NCBI RefSeq assembly: GCF_030814015.1
Contig: NZ_JAUSUL010000001.1
Coordinates: 772,001-836,000, forward strand
Origin: Amorphus orientalis
Lineage (GTDB): Bacteria; Pseudomonadota; Alphaproteobacteria; Rhizobiales; Amorphaceae
Direction of reading: 5' to 3'
DNA: 64,000 nucleotides
Shown here: positions 1 through 10,940 of the stretch, piece by piece
Numbering within the stretch: position 1 is the first letter of the stretch
Layout: each line of letters begins with the position of its first letter
Made by a program: the position numbers and the translations under genes
Notes under the pieces: generated by a model
The model's database searches: none
Seen by the model: only the letters and a program-made list of their open reading frames with translations
Told to the model about the DNA's origin: nothing

Positions 1-80
1 CCCAGGCCGAGCCGGCAGCGGAACCGGCCGCGACCCCGACCACCCCGAGCGCCACCCCGTCGGTCAACGTGAATTTCTGA
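1..80 (+). CDS. C-terminal end of an Ala/Pro/Thr-rich protein (partial)
   Basis: An open frame enters from the left edge and stops with TGA at 78-80. The visible 25 residues are rich in Ala, Pro, Thr and Glu and end in SVNVNF. Such low-complexity tails are common on secreted or envelope proteins, but too little is present to say more. The reading frame is chosen because it is open and ends shortly before the next gene; the call is weak. Confidence 0.4.
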   Translation, partial: QAEPAAEPAATPTTPSATPSVNVNF

Positions 81-218
81 CGCGGGACAGGGGACCGGAT
101 ACGCGGGCGCGCAAGCACTCCCGCGGGCGCGCGATTGCGCACCGCAGTGATCCGTCCCATGTTGAGGGGCGAGAACGGCGCTCCAGCGCCGGTCAACAAC
201 AATGCGAGGAGCCGCCAG

Positions 219-1385
219 ATGTGCGCAGCGATGGTGGGATGGGCCCACTCCAAGTTCGGCAAGCTCGAGGACGAGACCGTCGAAAGCCTGGTGGTGAAGG
301 TCGCCACCGAGGCGATGGCCGATGCCGGGATCGAGGCGAAGGACGTGGACGAGATCGTTCTCGGCCATTTCAATGCCGGCTTCTCGCCTCAGGACTTCAC
401 GGCATCGCTGGTGCTGCAGGCCGATCCCGATCTCCGCTTCAAGCCGACGACGCGCGTCGAGAACGCCTGCGCCACGGGCTCCGGCGCGGTGCATCAGGGG
501 CTGAAGTCGATTGCCGCGAAGTCCGCCCGCGTCGTCCTGGTGGTCGGCGTCGAGCAGATGACGAAGACGCCGGGCCCCGAGATCGGCCAGAACCTTCTGA
601 AAGCGTCCTATCTGCCGGAGGACGGCGATACCCCGGCCGGGTTCGCGGGCGTGTTCGGCAAGATCGCCGACCTCTATTTCCAGCGCCACGGCGACCAGTC
701 CGACGCGCTGGCGAGGATCGCCGCGAAGAACCACAAGAACGGCGTCGCCAACCCGTTCGCGCAGATGCGCAAGGATCTGGGCTACGAGTTCTGCCGGGCC
801 GAGAGCGACAAGAATCCGTTCGTGGCCGGACCGCTGAAGCGGACCGACTGCTCGCTGGTGTCCGACGGCGCGGCGGCGCTGGTGCTGGCCGATTCCACCA
901 CGGCGCTCGGCATGAAGAAGGCGGTCGCCTTCCGCGGCGGCGCCCACGTGCAGGATTTCCTGCCCATGTCGAAGCGCGACATCGTCAAGTTCGAAGGCTG
1001 CGCCGAGGCCTGGCGGCGGGCGCTTGAGACCGCCAATCTCAGCCTGGACGACCTGTCGTTCGTGGAAACCCACGACTGCTTCACCATCGCCGAGCTGATC
1101 GAGTACGAGGCGATGGGACTTGCACCGGAGGGGCAGGGCGCCCGCGTTCTGGAGGAAGGCACGACCTACATGGACGGTCGTCTGCCGGTGAACCCGTCGG
1201 GCGGCCTCAAGGCCAAGGGCCATCCGATCGGGGCGACGGGCGTGTCGATGCACGTGGTCTCGGCCATGCAGCTCGCCGGAGAGGCGGGCGACATGCAGGT
1301 GAAGGGCGCCGAGATGGCCGGCATCTTCAACATGGGCGGCGCGGCCGTCGCCAACTACGTGTCGATCCTTCAGTCGATGAAGTGA
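219..1385 (+). CDS. thiolase family protein (acetyl-CoA acetyltransferase-like)
   Basis: Thiolase-fold enzyme of the SCP2/acetyl-CoA acetyltransferase type, expected to catalyse Claisen condensation or thiolytic cleavage of acyl-CoA in the cytoplasm. The nucleophilic Cys lies near residue 84 in ENACATGSGA. A second active-site block ETHDCFT is present, and the catalytic His is in GGLKAKGHPIGATG. About 388 aa, normal for the family. The frame is open from a TTG at 135, but ATG 219 is preferred: it has GAGGAG seven bases upstream, and MCAAMVGWAHSKFG matches how these proteins normally begin. It ends directly against the stop of the convergent glgX-malQ gene. The substrate cannot be read from the sequence. 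Confidence 0.88.
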   Translation: MCAAMVGWAHSKFGKLEDETVESLVVKVATEAMADAGIEAKDVDEIVLGHFNAGFSPQDFTASLVLQADPDLRFKPTTRVENACATGSGAVHQGLKSIAAKSARVVLVVGVEQMTKTPGPEIGQNLLKASYLPEDGDTPAGFAGVFGKIADLYFQRHGDQSDALARIAAKNHKNGVANPFAQMRKDLGYEFCRAESDKNPFVAGPLKRTDCSLVSDGAAALVLADSTTALGMKKAVAFRGGAHVQDFLPMSKRDIVKFEGCAEAWRRALETANLSLDDLSFVETHDCFTIAELIEYEAMGLAPEGQGARVLEEGTTYMDGRLPVNPSGGLKAKGHPIGATGVSMHVVSAMQLAGEAGDMQVKGAEMAGIFNMGGAAVANYVSILQSMK

Positions 1386-4300
1386 TCACGCCCCGGCGGG
1401 GACCGCTCCGCGCGCGGTGAAGGCCGCGCCGAGGCGCGCGGCCAGATCGTCCCTCGTGAGCTCCTCGCCGAGCCTCAGCCGCCAGTTCGGCCATTCCCGA
1501 TCGGTGCCGGGCACGTTGACCGGTGCCGTTTCGGCGAGAAGGTCGGCGACCTGCAGCAGCACGAGCTTCGAGGGCGTCTTCGCCAGGAAGGCATGCACGG
1601 CGTCGACCAGCGCGGTCAGGGCCGCCTGGGACGGATCGTCGTCGGCGGCCGGCGGAAGCGCCGACACGTCGATGCCGGCGTCGGCCAGAGCGTCGAGCAG
1701 GGCAGCGCGGTCCGCCCGGCGGGCCTCGAAGCGGGCGTCGTCCTCCGCGGCGGCGCGGCCGATATGGACGTCGATCTCGATGTCGCGGCCGAGCCACCAG
1801 CCCGCGATCGGCGGCAGGTCATGGGTCGCGGCACAGGTGGCCGCCCCTTGCGGGTAGGACGCCGGCGGCCTGAAGCGCACTCCGTCGCGTTCGAACAGAA
1901 GCACCCGGGTCGACAGGATATCGGCGGCGCCGAGCCGCTCCGCGAACCCTTCCGGCACCGTCCCCAGATCCTCGCCCACCACCCCGCAGCGATGGCCGTG
2001 GCTGACCAGCGACAGGGCGGCGAGATGGGCGTCCAGGTTCTGGCGCACGTAGGCGCCTTCGCGGCCGCTCGCGCCGTCGGGCACCCAGAACAGGCGCGTC
2101 ATGGCCATGGCGTGGTCGATCCGCAGCAGTCCGGCGTGGCGCATGTTGGCGGCCAGCAGGGAGGAGAAGGGGCGGTAGCCGCGGGCTTCCATCCGGTGCG
2201 GGATCGGCGGCCGCACGTTCCAGACCTGGCCGTCGGCGCTGAACGGATCGGGCGGGGCACCGACCGAAACCCCGGCTGCCAGAAGGTCCTGATCGGCCCA
2301 GGCCTCGGCGCCGTCCGGCGCGCTGCCGACGGCCAGATCGCGGTAGAGGCCGAGGCCGAGACCGGTTTCGGACGCCCGGTCGGCGGCGGCCCGCAACTGG
2401 CGGTCGGCGAGCCATTGCAGCCAGCAGTGAAACAGGATGTCGCCCGGGCGCTGGGCCTGGATCTCCCGGATGCCAGGGGCGTCGGGCCGCCGGAACCGGT
2501 CGGGCCAGACGGGCCAGGGCCGCTCCGGCCATTCCTCGGCCAGAAGCTGGAAGGTGGCGAACAGGATCAGCGGCCGGCCGCGGCCGGTCAGGAAGGTCTC
2601 GAAGGCGCGCCGGTCGGGATGGTCGGAGGTCAGCCTGCGGAACCGCTCGAAGGCGCTTTCCAGCGCGGCGCGCTTGACGCGCCAGACCCCTGAATAGTCG
2701 ATGGTGCCGGCCTCGGAGACTTCCGGCTCGCGAAGGTCGGCGGCTCCGGCCACCTGGCCGAGGTCGATATAGATCGGATCCAGGAACCGCCGGTCGGACG
2801 GGTGGTAGGGGCTCGCCCGCTCGCGGTCGGTGGAAAACAGCATGTGCACCGGGTTGATGCCGACGGTGGCCGCGCCGGCCTCGCCGGCGCTCTCCGCGAG
2901 TTCGCCGAGCGTCGTGAAGTCCCCCATCCCCGCGTCGCCGTCACGCCGCAGCCCGTAGAGGTTTGCCTGGATGCCGAAGCAGGGGCGCTCCAGCGCAGGC
3001 GGCCGGTAGCAGGCGGCCGGGGCGACGATGATCCGGCCGGTGCCGTCGGCGCCCTCGACGTCGTCGCGCGTGATCCGATGGTCGCCGAGCGGCAGCGGCG
3101 GCAGGTCCATCCTGAGGCGGCGTACCGTCCGTCCGTCCGGGGCGGCGATCTCATCCTCGGCCGTGTCGGCCGGGATCATGACCGTCCGCTCCTGGCCACC
3201 GGCGAAGCGGATGTGCAGGGCGCGGGGGCGCCGTCCTTCGGGATCGAGCGGCAGGGCGAGGGAAACGGGAGCGCCGGCCCGCGCCGCCGTGAACCCGGGA
3301 GCGGGACGGCGCGCGGTTTCGTCCGACAGGGCGGTGAGACCGGCCCGGACGTCGGAGGCGGTCTCAGCGGGGAGCCCCATGGCGGCAAGCAGGGCCCGCT
3401 TCGTGTCCGGCGACACTTCATGGCGGTGACCGTCCACCTCCCACCATTCCGGCGCGATGCCGGCGGCCTCGGCGAGCCGGTCGAGGCTCTCTGCGCCGTC
3501 GGGGGCCGAGACAGGCGGGGGCGTCGGCGCGGTTTCGGCCGATGGCGTGCGCGACGGGCCGCCGGGTCCCGAACCTCCGGGGATCTCCTCCACCAGTGCG
3601 GCCGATCGCGGCGCGATCGCAAGGTGCAGACCCTCGACCGGACGGACGGCCGTCATATCCGCCGCGCCGGTGTCGAGGGCAAGGCGCCAGCCATGACCGT
3701 CGCGCGGGCTCGGCAGCACGACATCGAGCGGCGCGGATCCGGCGTTGAGCGCCAGCACGACCCGGTCGCCGGCCGGACCGCCGGCATAGGCGGCCATCAC
3801 CAGATCCCGGCGGTCGGGGTCGTCCCAGTCGGCCGGCGTCATCGCGTTGCCGTCCGCCCGGCGCCATTCCACGTCTGGAATGCCGCGCGCATCGATCGGC
3901 GCGCCGGTCAGATAGGCATCGAGGCGAAGGGCCGGATGGCGCCGGCGCAGCTCGGAGAGATGGCGGACCAGGGCGATCCGGTCGGTGTCGGCGCTCGCCC
4001 AGTCGACCCAGGTGGTTTCGTTGTCCTGGGCGTAGGCGTTGTTGTTGCCGCCCTGGGTGCGGCCGAGTTCGTCGCCCATGGACAGCATCGGCAGCCCGCG
4101 TGAGGCGAACAGGGTGACCAGAAGGTTGGCCGCATCACGTCGCCGTGCCGCGTTGACCGCGGGCTCGTCGGTCGGGCCTTCGACGCCATTGTTCCAGGAC
4201 TGGTTGTCGTCGTGCCCGTCCCGGTTCCACTCGCCGTTGGCCTCGTTGTGCTTGTGGGTGTAGGCGACGATGTCGGCCAGCGGAAAGCCGTCGTGGGCGG

Positions 4301-5636
4301 CGACGAAATTGACGCTCGCAGAAGGCCGGCGGTGGGCGTGCGCGAAGATCTCCGCCGAGCCGGTCAGGCTGGAGGCGAGCGCACCTGCGGCCGGCTCCAC
4401 GCCGCGCCAGAACTTCCGGACGGTGTCGCGGTAGCGGTCGCTCCACTCCGACCAGCGCGGCGGCATCTGGCCGAGACAATGGCCGCCCGGCCCCACGTCC
4501 CAGGGCTCCGCGATCATCCGGAGCGTGCGCAGCACCGGGTCCTGCTCGATCGACTGGAACAGGGGTGCGGCGGGATCGAAGCCGGTGCCGGTGCGCCCGA
4601 GGGTAGTGGCCAGATCGAAGCGGAACCCGTCGATGCCGGCGGCCTGGGCCCAGTAGCGCATGGTGTCCATGGCGAGCCGCAGCACGTGCGGGCGGTCGAG
4701 GGCCAGCGTGTTGCCGCAGCCGGTGTCGTTCACGTAGAGCGACGGGTCGTCCGGGCGCAGCCGGTAGTAGCCGGCGTTGTCGAGGCCGCGGAAGGAGAGG
4801 GTGGCGCCCAGCTCGTCGCTTTCGCCGGTGTGGTTGAGGACGATGTCGAGGATCACCTCCAGCCCGGCGGCATGGAGGGCGGCGACGGCGGTGCGGACCT
4901 CCTCGATGCCGCCCGGGGCGAGGCGCGGATCCGGTGCCATGAACGCCATGGTGTTGTAGCCCCAGGCGTTGGCGAGGCCGAGCTCCGGCAGGTGCCGCTC
5001 GTCGATCCAGGCCATGACCGGCATCAGTTCGACCATTGTGACGCCGAGGTCGACGAGATGGTCGGTGACGGCCTTCTCGCCGAGGGCTGCGAAGGTGCCG
5101 CGGATCTCTTCCGGTATGTCCGGATGAAGGCGGGTGAAGCCGCGCACGTTCAGCTCGTAGACGAGGGGCGGCCGGTCGGTGCGCGGCCGCTGGAAGGGCC
5201 GGGGCGCGATCCGGTGGCCGGCGGTGGCGATCGCCTTGGGCACCAGATCGGCGGTGTCGGTCGGCTCCGGGCTTCCGTCGTCCCGGGAGCCGCGCAGGAG
5301 CGGATCGTGGCGGAACGGCCGGTCGAGGGCCCGGGCGTAAGGGTCGACCAGCAGCTTCGCCGGATTGAAGCGCAGGCCGCTGGCGGGATCGTAGGGGCCG
5401 TGGGCGCGCAGTCCGTAACGCTGTCCCTCGCCGGGCCCCTTCAGGAAGCCGTGGTGAACGGCCCCGGTGCGCGCGGGCAAAATGACGGTGGCTGTCGCGC
5501 GGGACCCGGTCTCGTCGAACAGCACGATTTCGATCGCGTCGGCATCGGGAGCCACGACGGCGACGTTGAGACCGTCGGCCTCGACGGTGACCCCGAGAGG
5601 TTCGGGTCGCCCGGCCAGGACGGGAGGCGCGCTCAT
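1386..5636 (-). CDS. glgX-malQ: GlgX-MalQ fusion: glycogen debranching enzyme / 4-alpha-glucanotransferase
   Basis: One frame of about 1416 aa carries two complete GH enzymes. Residues 1 to about 685 are GlgX (GH13 isoamylase type), with the nucleophile Asp in DGFRFDLATTLGR near residue 340, AEPWD and NFVAAHDGFPLAD. A Gly/Pro/Ser/Thr linker spans roughly 683-715. The rest is MalQ (GH77), with RIDHAM near 1173, GEDLGTVP near 1222 and THDLPP near 1272. GlgX debranches phosphorylase limit dextrins and MalQ recycles the released short maltodextrins, so the fusion joins consecutive steps. ATG at 5634-5636 overlaps the glgA stop (ATGA), showing translational coupling as last gene of the glg operon. 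The frame runs farther upstream, but that part is antisense-like glgA shadow and is rejected. Confidence 0.93.
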   Translation of the reverse strand: MSAPPVLAGRPEPLGVTVEADGLNVAVVAPDADAIEIVLFDETGSRATATVILPARTGAVHHGFLKGPGEGQRYGLRAHGPYDPASGLRFNPAKLLVDPYARALDRPFRHDPLLRGSRDDGSPEPTDTADLVPKAIATAGHRIAPRPFQRPRTDRPPLVYELNVRGFTRLHPDIPEEIRGTFAALGEKAVTDHLVDLGVTMVELMPVMAWIDERHLPELGLANAWGYNTMAFMAPDPRLAPGGIEEVRTAVAALHAAGLEVILDIVLNHTGESDELGATLSFRGLDNAGYYRLRPDDPSLYVNDTGCGNTLALDRPHVLRLAMDTMRYWAQAAGIDGFRFDLATTLGRTGTGFDPAAPLFQSIEQDPVLRTLRMIAEPWDVGPGGHCLGQMPPRWSEWSDRYRDTVRKFWRGVEPAAGALASSLTGSAEIFAHAHRRPSASVNFVAAHDGFPLADIVAYTHKHNEANGEWNRDGHDDNQSWNNGVEGPTDEPAVNAARRRDAANLLVTLFASRGLPMLSMGDELGRTQGGNNNAYAQDNETTWVDWASADTDRIALVRHLSELRRRHPALRLDAYLTGAPIDARGIPDVEWRRADGNAMTPADWDDPDRRDLVMAAYAGGPAGDRVVLALNAGSAPLDVVLPSPRDGHGWRLALDTGAADMTAVRPVEGLHLAIAPRSAALVEEIPGGSGPGGPSRTPSAETAPTPPPVSAPDGAESLDRLAEAAGIAPEWWEVDGHRHEVSPDTKRALLAAMGLPAETASDVRAGLTALSDETARRPAPGFTAARAGAPVSLALPLDPEGRRPRALHIRFAGGQERTVMIPADTAEDEIAAPDGRTVRRLRMDLPPLPLGDHRITRDDVEGADGTGRIIVAPAACYRPPALERPCFGIQANLYGLRRDGDAGMGDFTTLGELAESAGEAGAATVGINPVHMLFSTDRERASPYHPSDRRFLDPIYIDLGQVAGAADLREPEVSEAGTIDYSGVWRVKRAALESAFERFRRLTSDHPDRRAFETFLTGRGRPLILFATFQLLAEEWPERPWPVWPDRFRRPDAPGIREIQAQRPGDILFHCWLQWLADRQLRAAADRASETGLGLGLYRDLAVGSAPDGAEAWADQDLLAAGVSVGAPPDPFSADGQVWNVRPPIPHRMEARGYRPFSSLLAANMRHAGLLRIDHAMAMTRLFWVPDGASGREGAYVRQNLDAHLAALSLVSHGHRCGVVGEDLGTVPEGFAERLGAADILSTRVLLFERDGVRFRPPASYPQGAATCAATHDLPPIAGWWLGRDIEIDVHIGRAAAEDDARFEARRADRAALLDALADAGIDVSALPPAADDDPSQAALTALVDAVHAFLAKTPSKLVLLQVADLLAETAPVNVPGTDREWPNWRLRLGEELTRDDLAARLGAAFTARGAVPAGA

Positions 5637-7099
5637 CGGACAGCCGCCCGGGTCTGGCGGGCCAGCGACCGGTAGAGGCCGGCATAGGCGGCGGCGGGAC
5701 CGGCCCAGCTCACGTCGGTGCGCATGGCGTTCGACTGGATGCGGCGCCAGACCTGCGGGTCGCGGTAGAGTTCCGCGGTGCGCACCAGCGCCTGGTCGAG
5801 GGTGTCCTTGGTGACGGGGGAGAACAGGACGCCGGTGCCGACGCCGGCGACCTTGGCCATCTCGTTGGTGTCGATGATCGTATCCGCGAGACCGCCGACC
5901 CGGCCGGCGACGGGGATCGCGCCATAGCGGAGCGCACAGAGCTGGGTCAGTCCGCACGGCTCGAACCGGGAGGGGACCAGGATCGCGTCGGCGCCCGCCT
6001 GGATCTGATGGGCAAGCGCCTCGTCGTAGCCGATCTCCACGCCGATCCGGTCGGGATGGCGGGTGGCGGCGGCGGAGAGCGCCTCCTGCAGCGTGGCGTC
6101 GCCGGCGCCGAGGACCACGAGATCGCAGTCGAGGCCGAGGACGGTGGGCAGCGCCTCGACCAGGAGATCGATGCCCTTCTGCCAGGTGAGCCGGCTCACC
6201 ACCCCGAGCAGCGGCCGCTCGCTGGCCGGATCGAGGCCGAAGCGGGACAGCACGGCCGGCTTGTTCGGCTTGCGCTTGTAGAGCGTGACGGGATCGAAGC
6301 CGGAGGCGATGGCGGTGTCGGCGGCGGGATCCCAGACGCCGGTGTCGATGCCGTTCAGGATGCCGACCACGTCCTGTCCGCGGGCGCGGATCAGGCCTTC
6401 CAGCCCCATGCCGAACTCGGGCCAGCGGATCTCGCGGGCATAGCTGGGCGACACGGTGGTGACCCGGTCGGCGAGGCGGATCGAAGCCTTCAGGAAGCCG
6501 ATGCGGCCGAAATACTCGATGCCCTCGACGCTGTAGGCGCGGGTCGGCAGGCCGAGCCAGGGCAGGATGTCCGGCGGCATCTGGCCCTGGAAGGCGATGT
6601 TGTGGATCGTCATGATGCTCGGCGGACCGCCACGCTCGCCATAGCGCAGATAGGCGGGGACCAGACCGGCCTGCCAGTCGTGGCAGTGCACCAGGTCGGG
6701 GCGGAAGCCCTCCACCGCGCCGCCGGCGAGTTCGGCCGCCGCCCGGCAGAAGGTGCCGAAGCGCAGGCCGTTGTCGGGCCAGTCGGCGCCGTCGGGGCCG
6801 GCATAAGGGGTGCCCGGCCGGTCGAACAGGTCGGGCGCGTCGAGCACGAACAGGCTGAGGCCGCCGGCCGTGCCGGCCAGGATCCGCGCCTCCCGCCCGA
6901 ACGGCGCCGACAGGTCGAGGACCGTCTGGGCCGAGGTGAGCGCCCGCTTCACCGCCGGATAGCCGGGCAGCAGCGTGTGGACCGTCACGCCCTCGGCCCT
7001 GAGGGCGGCCGGCAGGGCGCCGGCGACGTCGGCCAGCCCGCCCGTCTTGATCAGCGGAAACATCTCGGACGTGACGGAGAGGATCGAAAGCGGGGTCAT
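5633..7099 (-). CDS. glgA: glycogen synthase (ADP-glucose type)
   Basis: GT5 glycogen synthase, transferring glucose from ADP-glucose to the growing alpha-1,4-glucan. The N-terminal KTGGLADVAGALP motif binds ADP-glucose. The C-terminal Rossmann half has SRLTWQKGIDL and RFEPCGLTQL. About 488 aa from ATG 7097-7099, the usual length. A TTG at 7132 would add 11 residues but has no ribosome binding site, and MTPLSILSVTSE is the usual start. The stop overlaps the start of glgX-malQ by four bases. About 200 bases separate it from glgC, so an internal promoter is possible. Confidence 0.93.
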   Translation of the reverse strand: MTPLSILSVTSEMFPLIKTGGLADVAGALPAALRAEGVTVHTLLPGYPAVKRALTSAQTVLDLSAPFGREARILAGTAGGLSLFVLDAPDLFDRPGTPYAGPDGADWPDNGLRFGTFCRAAAELAGGAVEGFRPDLVHCHDWQAGLVPAYLRYGERGGPPSIMTIHNIAFQGQMPPDILPWLGLPTRAYSVEGIEYFGRIGFLKASIRLADRVTTVSPSYAREIRWPEFGMGLEGLIRARGQDVVGILNGIDTGVWDPAADTAIASGFDPVTLYKRKPNKPAVLSRFGLDPASERPLLGVVSRLTWQKGIDLLVEALPTVLGLDCDLVVLGAGDATLQEALSAAATRHPDRIGVEIGYDEALAHQIQAGADAILVPSRFEPCGLTQLCALRYGAIPVAGRVGGLADTIIDTNEMAKVAGVGTGVLFSPVTKDTLDQALVRTAELYRDPQVWRRIQSNAMRTDVSWAGPAAAYAGLYRSLARQTRAAVR

Positions 7100-7296
7100 C
7101 AACTGGGCCGATCTCGCAGGTGCGGGCGACAATGCACCGGGGGAGTTAACGGAGCCGGAACGGCGGGCGGCGATCCGGCCGCAGACGGCGGGGGCTGGAG
7201 CCTGTCAGCGTTTCACGGAATTGCCTGTCGGTTCCAATCCTTCGTTTTGACGCAGGTCCGGACGGCCAACCGGTGTCCACTTGGCCTGGACATGCT

Positions 7297-8559
7297 TTAG
7301 TCGAGCGCATCCAGCATCGCCTGGGTGATGAGGCAGATGCCGCGGTCTGTGCGGCGGAACCGGCGGGCGTCCTCCTCCGGATCCTCGCCAACGACGAGCC
7401 CGTCCGGGATCTTCACGCCGCGGTCGATGACGGCGCGGTCGATGCGGGCGCCTTCGCCGATGTCCACTTCCGGCAGGACGACGGAGAAGGACACGTCCGC
7501 GAAGGAGTGGACGTGGACGTTGGAGGAAAGCAGGGAGCGCTGCACGGAGCCGCCGGACACGATGCAGCCGCCGGCGACGAGGGAGGAGATCGCCTGGCCC
7601 CGACGCGCGCCGCTGTCGTGGACGAACTTGGCCGGCGGGGTCAGCTCCGAATAGGTCCAGATCGGCCAGTCCCGGTCGAACAGGTCGAGTTCCGGCACGA
7701 TCTCGGTGAGGTCGATGTTGGCTTCCCAGTAGGCGTCGATGGTGCCGACATCGCGCCAGTAGGCGGAGCGTTCCGCGCCGGAACGCACGCAGCTCGCCTC
7801 GAACCGGTGCGCCCAGGTGTTGCCGGCGGCGACCAGCTTCGGGATGACGTCCTTGCCGAAGTCGTGGCTGGAGGCGGGGTCGGCGGCGTCTTCGCGCAAG
7901 AGCTCGAACAGGAGCTTGCGCTCGAACACGTAGATGCCCATCGAGGCGAGCGAGCGTCCCGGCTGGCCCGGGATCTCAGGAGCCGTCTTCGGCTTCTCCA
8001 CGAAGGACACGATCCGGTCGGCCTCGTCGACATGCATGATGCCGAAGGCGGACCCTTGCGCGGAATCGATCTCCACGCAGGCGACGGTGGCGTCCGCACC
8101 GCTGGCCACGTGCTGGGCGAGCATGACCTCGTAGTCCATCTTGTAGATGTGGTCGCCCGCCAGGATGATCAGATAGTCCGGCGCGTAGCCCTCGACGATG
8201 TCGAGGTTCTGGTAGACGGCGTCGGCGGTGCCCGCATACCAGCGGTCTTCCGAAACGCGCTGGCTCGCCGGCAGGATGTCGAAGCCTTCGTTGCGTTCCG
8301 GGCGCAGGAAGGTCCAGCCGCGGTTGAGATGGCGGATCAGGCTGTGGGCCTTGTACTGGGTCGCCACCGCGATGCGGCGCACGCCCGAGTTCAGCGCGTT
8401 GGAGAGCGCGAAGTCGATGATGCGGGTCTTGCCGCCGAAATAGACGGCGGGCTTGGCGCGCCGGTCGGTCAGTTCCAGAAGCCGGCTGCCGCGGCCGCCG
8501 GCAAGCACATAGGCCATGGCGGAGCGGGCAAGGGGGGAATTGCCTTTGAGACCGGACAT
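7297..8559 (-). CDS. glgC: glucose-1-phosphate adenylyltransferase
   Basis: Makes ADP-glucose from glucose-1-phosphate and ATP, the committed step of bacterial glycogen synthesis. The N-terminal nucleotidyltransferase signature [19 protein letters not shown] is followed by [20 protein letters not shown], and the C-terminal half is left-handed beta-helix-like. 420 aa is typical. AGGAG lies about seven bases before the ATG. It sits between glgB and glgA in the leftward operon. In related bacteria the enzyme is allosterically controlled by glycolytic intermediates; that is family knowledge and not visible here. Confidence 0.95.
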   Translation of the reverse strand: MSGLKGNSPLARSAMAYVLAGGRGSRLLELTDRRAKPAVYFGGKTRIIDFALSNALNSGVRRIAVATQYKAHSLIRHLNRGWTFLRPERNEGFDILPASQRVSEDRWYAGTADAVYQNLDIVEGYAPDYLIILAGDHIYKMDYEVMLAQHVASGADATVACVEIDSAQGSAFGIMHVDEADRIVSFVEKPKTAPEIPGQPGRSLASMGIYVFERKLLFELLREDAADPASSHDFGKDVIPKLVAAGNTWAHRFEASCVRSGAERSAYWRDVGTIDAYWEANIDLTEIVPELDLFDRDWPIWTYSELTPPAKFVHDSGARRGQAISSLVAGGCIVSGGSVQRSLLSSNVHVHSFADVSFSVVLPEVDIGEGARIDRAVIDRGVKIPDGLVVGEDPEEDARRFRRTDRGICLITQAMLDALD

Positions 8560-8663
8560 GCACCGCTCCTATCGTGTCTGCTTCCGATCGGAAATCCGCT
8601 TCCGAGTCAGATGCTTGCGTCTTTCCGTCCCGGTCGTGTCGACCCGGTCGAACGGGAAACGCC

Positions 8664-10847
<2,184 letters not shown>

Positions 10848-10940
10848 GGCAGGCTCACGAACTCATGAAACGGGACGGTCCGGGCGGAGGGGCGAACGCG
10901 CCGTCCGGCCGCTTGCCCCCGCGCCCAATATGGCCTCGCG

